Below are positions 55,440 through 64,000 of a stretch of 64,000 bases of DNA, piece after piece. How positions within the stretch are numbered: position 1 is the first letter of the stretch; each line of letters begins with the position of its first letter. This DNA comes from Cephalopachus bancanus (lineage: Eukaryota; Chordata; Mammalia; Primates; Tarsiidae): positions 1,860,001 through 1,924,000 of the forward strand of contig JAPVLO010000233.1 in NCBI GenBank assembly GCA_027257055.1, written 5' to 3'. The translations under genes were made by a program, and so were the position numbers. The notes under the pieces were generated by a model that was given only the letters and a program-made list of their open reading frames with translations, was not told the DNA's origin and ran no database searches.

Positions 55440-58400
55440 TGTTGACAGTGTCCTTTGATTGCCTTGAAACTCTTTTAGCCCTCACCACCTGTGGCCTGCC
55501 CTTTCTTTCAGACTTCCCCAATCTCCCCCCACCCCCATGGGATTTGCTTGATTGGATGGGGGAACTCCTTGGCCCTGTATTCTGTGGAGGAGGTAGGTGG
55601 GCTCCATCCAGTGAGGGGTGGGGGAAAGGCAGACACTTCATCCCCTATGATTTCTGCCCTAGCTCCTCTCCTGACACACACAAAACCCATCTTGAGAATT
55701 TACTAACACCTTTTGAGAACTATGCCAATAGGCTGTACGCTTATTTCAGAGACCATTTTTCTGAAAAGTAAAAGTAACCTACATATGTATTTTAATCTAG
55801 AGAATGTAACAACTCCTCAGCCACATGGTGAGAGAAAGAAGTCTGTGGAAGACTGATGGGTGGCCATTGAGCAAGATGAGAAGATAAGTCGCCTCCGGAA
55901 GTCTTTGATAGGCAACATCAGGGTCTGTGGAAGGTAAATGACACGGGGACACACACCTGCAGCTCCGCTTCTGGCTCACCCTCAGGGGAGTCTCTTCTGG
56001 GGATCCGGTGGTCTTTGGCCTCCCTTTAGGAAGGTCCCACAGGCAAGGCACCCTCTAGAAAGGAGAGAGCATGCCCAGACACAGGAAACCGACAGCAGTG
56101 TGGGACCAAGCTAACCGCTGTGATTTGGGCCTGTAACTTCCCCTCACCGAGCCTCAGTTTCCTATTGGAAGATTAAATCAATAATTGTTACAAAATTTTA
56201 CTTTTTTATTATGTGATAAGATTTACACCGTGCTTTTGTAGACTTTATCCAATTTTACAAAATAATACAGAGCAAAGCACTTTGAAAAGAATAAAATGCT
56301 TAACATATGTGAGGAATTCTTTTTCTTTCTTTGAAAACTGCTCTGGGTGGCTCGGCTATTGTTTAGTTAAGAGAGTTATACAATTTTGAGACATGGTTCC
56401 TTATCTTGTGTAGACTGAGAGGCAATTAAACAATTATTCATGTCAGAATCTGAGGTAAAGAAAAGACTGCTTCAAAGGGTCCACTTACAAAGTGAAAAGC
56501 AGTTGAGTAGAAACAGAGAGCACTATATAATTTCCTTCTGGGAGAAATATCCTCTCCATATGGCCCAAAGCAAAATTTCCAAAATCATCTGTGGGGAGAG
56601 ACAGAAATAAAAACTTCAAATTTTTTTTTTTTACTCCAGTTTTTTGCAGCCATGTTCTGAATAGCGTATGGAAACCACCTACTCCTTTAAACAAAAATGA
56701 ACTAAGAGACAGGAAGCATGGTTTAATATCTGTGCGTAGGGACTGTTCAGTCATAAATCAGTGGCCTTTTCCAAGAGGAAGGTGTCAGCAATAAAAGTTG
56801 GTCACAAAAAGGACAGTAAACTTTGATAGTCTCTCTGTTGTGCCCTCCAACATCAGAGGCAACTGTACACCATGACAAAAGGAAGTCGCCCGCCCCACAG
56901 CCAGCCAGCAGGGGACTGGGATACCAGGTTCCCCGGTAGAAGAAATCGAAAGTCAGTGGCAAGCACAGACCCCCTCTCCTCCCCACCACCTTCACCCTTC
57001 ACCATTGCCCGGTCTATGCATCCACTCCCAATGTCTTCCTCAGCCTTTCACTTTTGCTTCCAGAGAGTCAAGAAGAACTTTCCCAGGCTCGCCCCGTTGA
57101 GATGGGCCAGGCCACAATCCACTTATACGTGTGGTCTCTACACAGCCTGGACCCTCACAGAGCAGCAGAACACACACGGTCCCGCAAACCAAAGGGATTT
57201 CGAAATCACTCTGATCTTTTACTGATTTGCCCCCAAACGAGAGGGGAATGGATGCCCACAGTCTGCACCCCACTTTAAGGAAGCGTCCTCTCCTGCGTAT
57301 TTCCAGCCCATTCCACGGTTTCTCACTCTTCGAGTCCACCCTACACTTGTCCCATCGCCCAGCCTCCAGTCTCTCCACTCTCCCTCTCCCTCACCCCCGC
57401 TGCCTCCATGTTTTAACGTTGCATTGACCAAATGTCTATGCAGTGAGGTTTCTTCTTTTCTGGAGGGGGAACAGACAGCAACTGGGCCTGGCCGTGACAC
57501 ATGCTTTTGGCAGGCTCCGAGGGCGGAGGCCGTGAATACCAATCCAGTTTGAGTGCTTGTAGGAGCCTGGAGTTCCTTTCGTTCCTGGCTGGGAACCCAG
57601 TTCTCACCGCCTCCCATCCATCAAGCTGGGAGCATGACAAGGTCAAAACCAGAGCTCCTGCCCAGGCTTCTCCGTGTAGTGGACACATGGAACAAACTTT
57701 GCTTTGAAAGATTTGGAGAACACAAGAGAAGTTTCTCTTACAGCCTTCCCATCCCCACCGCGGCCCTCCTATGCTGTCACTGTAACCGATTTTGGCCAGA
57801 ACATCTGCTCTGGGGACAGGGGACAGCTTCTGCCCACGGTGAGTTTGTTCCAAGTCCACCCCACAGTCATACTTCCCTGAGAGCGTCATCAAGTCACAGG
57901 ACTCATGGAGCTCTGCCCATGACAGAGGCAAACCACTGTGCTCACCTCTGAAATCTTTCTCATTGCACCCTCGGAAGGTAAAGTGAAAGACTTGAAGGTG
58001 GGGGGGTGCAGAGGTAGGACTTAATTTTTTTCTCACTCAACTCAACCTTGGTCGTAAGCTCACTCTTTGAAAGCAGGTCTCAAATGAGCATTTGCCCTGC
58101 CTGGTGAGCCCTGGTGTCATGCACGACTCTTGGCATGAGTCACTTCCTGCTGGGAAGGAGGTTAGCACTCCAGCAACAAGACTGTTGCCGAACTGGACTT
58201 TGTAGGTCACTAAACCACAGGGGAAAGGGTGGAGACGCAGCTGGCGCCCTGCGGAAAGGTCACAATGCTTTATTTCTACTTTAATATCCAGAATCCAAGT
58301 GGAAATATACCGAGAAGGTTAAGATCTAAGAGCAAATTAACTGAGGGCGACTGTGCCGTTTGGACTCTCTGAGACGTGCTCGCAGTGGGGGAATGCAAGC

Positions 58401-58990
58401 CACGCCAGCTCTCTTTCCAGAGCACAGCTGAGCAGGGAGTGGGCATTAGTAAGGATACCATGAAGAAGCATCGCTAATCATTGGCAGAGGACGCCAAGAA
58501 GATTTGGTGGGCTTCTCTTCCTTGAGGACTCTGGGAATGGGACGGATGTGGGGGCCAGGGGCAGAGGTACCTGGACTCAAACAAACTTCTTTCCCTGGTG
58601 ACTCTGTGGTGTCAGTGACCCTGAGTTCTTCGGGCCAGGACCATCTGGAGGACTCGTTCTAAGGGTCTGGGAGGCAGTTACCATGCTAACAAATACTGGC
58701 TCCAAGCCCTCTCTCAGAAGAACTGTGGGTCCCTCAGTCGCCTTTCTCCTGCTAGAGTGTCAGGGGACTCACGTCCTGTCCTTGGTGACCATACAGATTT
58801 CTTGGCTGATCCCACCTACCAGTTAGTGACCTTCATGTGCCACTTGTGTTGCTCATTGTCCTGCTGATTGCTTCTCACTGACCTGATCACCCTTGCAGCA
58901 GGTGGTGGTGGCCTTCCTCGCTGGCTTATTTCCAGAGATGGGAAGGTGCTCTCCTCATCAGCTTTCCTAGTGAAAAAAAGAGAGTCTTGC
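55440..58990. other. Intergenic, no supported gene
   Basis: Several overlapping open frames on both strands (longest 207 codons, minus, 57413-58036) in moderately GC-rich sequence, none with a recognisable domain, consistent splice frame or promoter. Confidence 0.45.
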
Positions 58991-59154
58991 ATTCTCAGTT
59001 TCTTGCTGCACTTCCCCTGGTGGAGCTAGCCACGGAGTTCCCGGCGGTTGAAGGAAACACGAGGACACCTTCCCCAGAACACTCTAGGCACCTGTCTCAC
59101 AATCAACCCATGTTCTGGCATGGATGCTGTGAACAAGAGCAGATGTGTATGTAG

Positions 59155-59290
59155 CAGGCACTTTTCATGCACTAGAAACTGTGCCCAGTGCTCACATGGG
59201 TGCTCTCATTTATCATCGCTTCAGCCCCATGAGGTAGATACCACTGTGGTCCCTACTCTATATATAGATGTGGACACAGGTGTGCAGCTC
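59155..59290 (+). mobile_element. MIR relic
   Basis: 'gcaggcacttttcatgcac', 'ctctcatttatcatcgcttcagccccatgaggtagatacc' then 'gatgtggacacagg'. Confidence 0.6.
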
Positions 59291-59529
59291 GACTCTCTGA
59301 CCTCAAGTTGAGATGGTGGGGATGATGTGGTTGGCTCTTCATGCACAAGAGGGTCTTTCATTCTGTCCCATCCAGTGTCCATTGGGTCATCAAGGCATTC
59401 GTTCTTCAGTGGCTGTCACCGGTGTGCCTGATGTGTGGGTGGACATTAAGTCTCCCTATGTGACACATGCTCATAGTTCTTGGCTTTCTTTTAGTTACGA
59501 TGCAGTTCAAAAATAAAAATAAAGGCTGA

Positions 59530-59823
59530 CGCTGGGCTCCGTTACTCAGCCTGTCATCCCAGCACTTTGGGAGGCCGAGGCGAGTGGATTGCCTGAGCCC
59601 ACGGCCGGGTAGCCCACCCGGGTAACTTGGCGAGACCTCATCTCTACAATAAATCAAAAACTAGCCGAGCGTGGTAGCACGTGCCTGTAGTTCCAGCTAC
59701 TTGGAAGACTGAGGTGGAAGGATTGCCAGAGCCCAACAGGTTGAGGCTGTGGTGGCCGGGAGTGTGCCACTGCACTCCAGTCTGGGCAACGGAGTGAGAC
59801 TCCAACTCAAAAAGAAAAAAAAG
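59530..59823 (+). mobile_element. Lineage-specific Alu with 12-bp target-site duplication
   Basis: 'gctgggctccgttactcagcctgtcatcc', 'ggtaacttggcgagacctc', 'ctacaataaatcaaaaac', 'gactccaactc'. aataaaggctga at 59518-59529 and 59824-59835. Confidence 0.9.
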
Positions 59824-59864
59824 AATAAAGGCTGAAAAAATAGGGCAATGCAGTCAGAACAGTA

Positions 59865-59990
59865 GCAATAGCTGAGATGTTGAGTATTTAATGTTCTGTT
59901 CTGTGAGGACTCAGTCCTCATTAAAACCCTAGGAAGTACATACTATTATTAACTTCATTTCATAGTACTGAGAGGTTAAGTGATTGACAA
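59865..59990 (+). mobile_element. MIR relic
   Basis: 'agcaatagctgagatgttgag', 'aaccctaggaagtacatactattattaacttcatttcatagtactgagaggttaagtga'. Confidence 0.6.
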
Positions 59991-60007
59991 GATTACAAAG
60001 TTTCTTT

Positions 60008-60175
60008 AAAAAAATTTTTTTTTTTTGTAGAGACACGATCTCACTGTGTTGCCCAGGCATTGTGTAGCTTAGGCAGTCCATGCCTGGAACTCCTGGCCTC
60101 AAGCATCTTCCCATCATCTTGGCTTCCCAAAGTGCTGGGATTACAGGTGTGAGCCATCGTGCCCTGCCTGTACAG
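60008..60175 (-). mobile_element. Truncated Alu monomer, minus strand
   Basis: 'tttttgtagagacacgatctcactgtgttgcccagg' to 'gtgagccatcgtgccctgcc'; about 20 bp of extra sequence near 60060-60080. Confidence 0.72.
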
Positions 60176-60179
60176 TTTT

Positions 60180-62870
60180 CAAGTAAAGAAGTTGCATTTA
60201 CATCCAGCAACTGTTTCTTTTCTACACTGCCTCCAACAAGGCTTCCAACATTCTCTTGTGATTGTTTCTTATCACACTTTGGAAAAAAATTCACCAGAAG
60301 ACCATATTCAATGAATCCTGTGGAGTCCTGGCTGTGGGCTTGGTCCCTTCCCTCGGTTCAGACATGTCCCATGATACAAAAGTGTAACTAAACAGAAAGA
60401 GGCCAGTGCCTTAAGAGGGATGCAAATATAGCCCTGTAGCAGCCAAAGAGGCACTGCTGAGTTAGGTCCCCCAAATCACTGGCATCTCCACAAACAGAGA
60501 TGGGAAAGACAGGAGCACTCTGCAGAGAAAAAGAACTTTTCAGTAGAAAAGTGTCCAGGGGTCGTCCAGAATTAGCGACTTACTGAGATCTGCTAGTTCA
60601 AGCAGAAAGTAACGGATGGTTCCAGGACTAAAGAATGCCTATATTTACCAGACCCGTGGGCAGGTGAAATGTAGCAACATTTCCAGCACACACGTGGCCT
60701 TCAAAAGCACTTGGTAGTGGCCCCTGGGGCAGAGGAGTTTCAGGTATCTGGATGTCCTGGTTCACACCTGCTGTCCTGGCATTCCACCTGGTTAGTGACC
60801 CCATCCACTCTCAAGAGAGTCCTAGTGCGAACAATAAGTGATATGGCCACCTCAATCTGGCAGATTGAAAGGTAGGGCCCAGCACGTCGGTGTATAGAAG
60901 ATGCTCAAGTGGTCATGCTTTAAGAAGTCGACATCACAATGCCTAACATAGCATTATAAAGAAGGCGGGGTCTTTGAAGCTCATATATAGTTGCAACCAT
61001 GGTTGTTTTTAGAAGCCGGAGTCACTTGTTCTTCTCCCCACCATATTTGGCCTGGGCCTAGTTTTATGCAAATAATTCAGTCAGTATCTGCCTCAAAGAC
61101 ATGCAGGAAAAGCCAGTCCCTTGATGAATAAATAGTCTCCAACTTTCCTCAGTCAGCATATAGCAGGGAAATAAAACAGTTCAAACACACACAGACACTA
61201 ACCGATAAAGCTAATTTTTATCCAAGCCCGCTTTTGAGTTTCCTACACCTGAAGTCAAAGAAGCTAATTAAAAGCACACAGAGTTGTCAATGAATTTAAA
61301 AATAGAACACAAAGCACTTGGGAACAATGAGGCTTACCAACTCTGTGGTAGAGCAGTTGGCTAGGTTTTTGTAGCTGAGCCAGCCTATTTGTATATGTGC
61401 TAAAATACATTCAGGAAAGAAAGAAAATTGCAAAGTGTTCCCAGAACACAGAAAGCGACAAGGAGTAGGCAGTTCTAACTGTCCTTTCAACTTTGAGATG
61501 CAATCTGTCTACAGGACTCCCTTGGGGGGAAGCTTTCTCTCTTTTCTTTTAGTGAGGTCTGATTTACTTGATTGATGCTGTGTTGTTGCTGGGTTTTATT
61601 ACTATGCGAAGTTGAAAGGCCTGATGTTAATGCATCTTAAACTTCAAGACTCGCAACGCACACTCCCATTTGAACTTGACTGTGCTGTGTAGTGTGTTTT
61701 GATTGGCTGGATGTCTAGTTCGTGTGTTTCTGCCAGTTCCTAACACATGTGGTATGCTTTGAGCATTGCAGACTCAGAACTCACTTTGTTCTGACTCTCT
61801 TCTGAGTTTTCTAGAAAATGAATAAATGATGATCAAAATTATTAATAAAGCCTCACTCCGAAAGCCTTTTATATTTGAAAGAATGTAGAATGAAAATAAT
61901 AAAAATAACTTGAACTTGAACTTATTTCCAATGTGACTAGGAAACATGGAACCTAGATTTCCCCCGATTTGGGATTCCAGATCCCAATCATCGCATGAAT
62001 AAAATATGACCAGCCGCATGGGTTGCAAGTCACATATCATGTGAGTTACAGTCACAGAAAGAGGCTGTTTTAAAAAGTTCCTGCAGGCAAAGTCAGAGAC
62101 TTCTTCTTACTGCCACCTTTAACCCTGTCAAATAAAAACCATTCCAGATTGTGAAGTCGGAGATCCTTCATGGTACATTCTAATATGAAAGCTTAAAATT
62201 TGTACTCCAGAGTAGGGTAAAACTTGATTATATGCATTCATTCTCTACTGGTGACATCACGCCCAGCTATATTTTTAAAGAAAGAAAAAGTATGCCGCTT
62301 CCTTTGTGTGTTCATCATCTAAATGAACATATGGAAGTCGGTATCAGGTGTCTATGAAATACCACATGACAGAAATAAGTCCCCTGTATATAAATATGTA
62401 GTTGTACTCCTGGAAATGCTTATCTTTTTATCTTTATAAATATTATGAAATATATACATGCCAGGTTATCGCATAAATAAAATCCATTTTATTTTCAGAT
62501 ACTCAGGGTCTGAGAAAATCCCACTTTCAGGGGAAAAAAGACCTTCAAACGTATTTGCTTTATGCTTATGTGATTTCTGCACCTTTAAAATGTGATCGGT
62601 TGAAGCCATAGCATAAAATACTGTAACAGAAATCCATACGGGAAGCAAGAAATTATTTACTCTCGTGAGTCTGGTGGCTATTTTCATAGTCAAGGAATGC
62701 CAAAGATGTGGATTTTATTCCAAACACCTATCACCCCTTATTCAGATCTGGAAGCAGAGCAGACAGAATGCCTGGGTCCAAGTCTAAATCCAAACCATCA
62801 TCAACAAACACACGAGTGACTTTTGAACTCTGTGTGCAAGGCATGTTTAGATGCTAGAGACATCAATGAG
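60180..62870. other. Intergenic, no gene seen; contains CArG and octamer motifs
   Basis: Mostly unique AT-rich sequence. ccatatttgg (61041-61050) is a perfect CArG box and atgcaaat (61066-61073) an octamer, 15 bp apart. Confidence 0.45.
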
Positions 62871-62884
62871 TCATCCTGTAACGA

Positions 62885-63482
62885 GCTGCAAGGTGGCCCC
62901 CAAAAGATATGCCCACATCCTCATCCCTGGAACCTGTGAACGTGACCTTCTTTGGAAACTGGGCTTTTGCATATGCAGATAAGTGAAGAATTTTTAGATG
63001 AAATAATCCTGGATTAGCTGGATGGGTGGTAAATCCACAGACAAGAGTTTTGATAAAAGACACAGGAGCCTAGTGCAGTGGCTCACACCCGTCATCCGAG
63101 CACTTTGGGAGGCTGACGCAGGAGGATCCCTTGAGCCCAGAAGTTCGAGATCAGCGTGGACGACATAGCAAGACGAGGTCTCTAATTTTTAAAAATTAGA
63201 AAAGAGAAAAAGAGAGAGACACACGGAGGAAAAGCACACACAGAGAGGAGAGGCAGAAGGCCACATGAGGACAGAGGCAGAGATAGGAGCAATGCAGCCA
63301 CAGCCACAGGACACCTGGAGCCATGGAAATTTGGAGGAGGCCAGGAAGGATCCCCTGCTGGCGCCCTCAGAGGGAACACAGGCCAGGCGGCACATTCATT
63401 TCAAACGTCTGGCCTCCTAAACTGTTGGAGAATAAATTGTGGATGTTTTGTGCCATGAAATTTGTGGTTCTTTCTTGCAACA
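62885..63482 (+). mobile_element. MLT1-type MaLR LTR interrupted by an Alu monomer
   Basis: 'caaggtggcccccaaaagatatgccc', 'tcctcatccctggaacctgtgaacg', then Alu, then 'gaggcagaaggccacatgagg', 'gatcccctgctggcgccctcag', ending 'gttctttcttgcaacagc'. Confidence 0.75.
63064..63195 (+). mobile_element. Alu left monomer inside the MLT1 LTR
   Basis: 'aggagcctagtgcagtggctcacacccgtcatccgag ... gtctctaatttttaaaaa'. Confidence 0.75.
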
Positions 63483-63597
63483 GCTCTTGGAAGACTGAGG
63501 GGGAAGGATCGCCCGAGCCCAGCAGGTTGAGACCGCAGTGGCCATGAGCCTGCCACTGCACTCCAAGCCTGGGCGACACAGTGAGACTCTGACCCCC
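63483..63597 (+). mobile_element. Alu right-arm fragment
   Basis: 'ctcttggaagactgagggggaagg' to 'acacagtgagactctgacccccc'; only the right arm, with lineage-type wording. Confidence 0.78.
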
Positions 63598-63599
63598 CC

Positions 63600-64000
63600 A
63601 CCAGAAAGCCCTGGGAAATGAATAAAACTAGTGTCCAAATATCTAGGAACTTAAGGATACAGAGTGGGGACAAGTTAGAGAAAAGCTACTTCACAACAAA
63701 GGAATCCATAGGCGGAAAAATGTGGTGTGTGTGAATTTTGGAGAGTTCAAGTTAGATTAGGGCTCCCACACTTATATTTTCACTCCGGTTTGGATCTCCT
63801 CCAATCCAGAAGCGGCGTTCCGGGCTCCTTGGAGTTTGAGACGAGGCCTTGGTACTCTCTGCCTTTCCAAGCAGGGCTTTCTGAGAGGCCTTGAAGAACT
63901 GGCCCCAGTGGGGTTTTTGTTTTGCTTTTTTTAAACATGCTTATTTATTGACAGCTTATGTGGAATGTGGGATTTGAAAATAGATGTGCGTGTGGTGATG
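63600..64000. other. Window end, no gene seen
   Basis: Unique sequence with a T-run near 63926; nothing recognised. Confidence 0.45.

Noticed and set aside
57413..58036. 207-codon minus-strand open frame
   Set aside because: No recognisable domain and overlapping frames of similar length on the other strand. The length is attainable by chance in this GC-richer stretch.

Overview
This is a window of primate nuclear DNA. It has no bacterial-type gene packing. It is dominated by dimeric Alu elements, old LTR (MaLR, ERVL-like and ERV1-like), L1, L2, MIR, hAT and mariner relics, and microsatellites. Several Alus are of a kind I do not know from human: their heads read 'ggctcagcctgtaatcc', a spacer reads 'ctacaataaatcaaaaa', the right arm starts 'cttggaaggctgaggcggaagg', and they end 'gagactccaactc'. 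None looks like AluS or AluY, none carries the lemur-type Alu signature I remember, and no lorisiform tRNA-type SINE was seen. My best guess is a tarsier; that step is inference.

One protein-coding gene can be resolved completely. It lies on the minus strand, with five coding exons at 34894-34617, 22952-22843, 19939-19827, 19419-19134 and 16480-16356. All four introns are GT-AG, the phases join exactly, and the total is 912 nt (303 codons plus stop). It starts in a large CpG island (about 34.38-35.42 kb) with a TATA-like motif about 210 bp upstream of the ATG. I do not recognise the protein family.

A second, smaller CpG island at about 7.02-7.30 kb contains a near-palindromic RFX X-box-like sequence and probably marks another promoter. 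No convincing coding exon belonging to it can be seen.

Layout. 0-7 kb: a complete hAT element with 8-bp target-site duplications, MaLR LTRs, an antisense L1 3' end, Alus and a small minisatellite. 7-16.3 kb: the second CpG island, an Alu-interrupted MaLR LTR, microsatellites, an ERVL-like LTR and a three-Alu cluster. 16.3-35 kb: the gene, whose introns hold a GA-rich tract of about 470 bp, a deleted mariner, and a 305-bp duplication whose first copy sits inside a GA microsatellite. 35-64 kb: no coding exon seen; L2, L1M, MIR, ERV LTRs, many Alus, a composite double Alu carrying a 113-bp copied segment, and MLT1 LTRs. I saw no undescribed multi-gene system. The most interesting items are the unrecognised gene, the lineage-specific Alu subfamilies and the locally copied segments.
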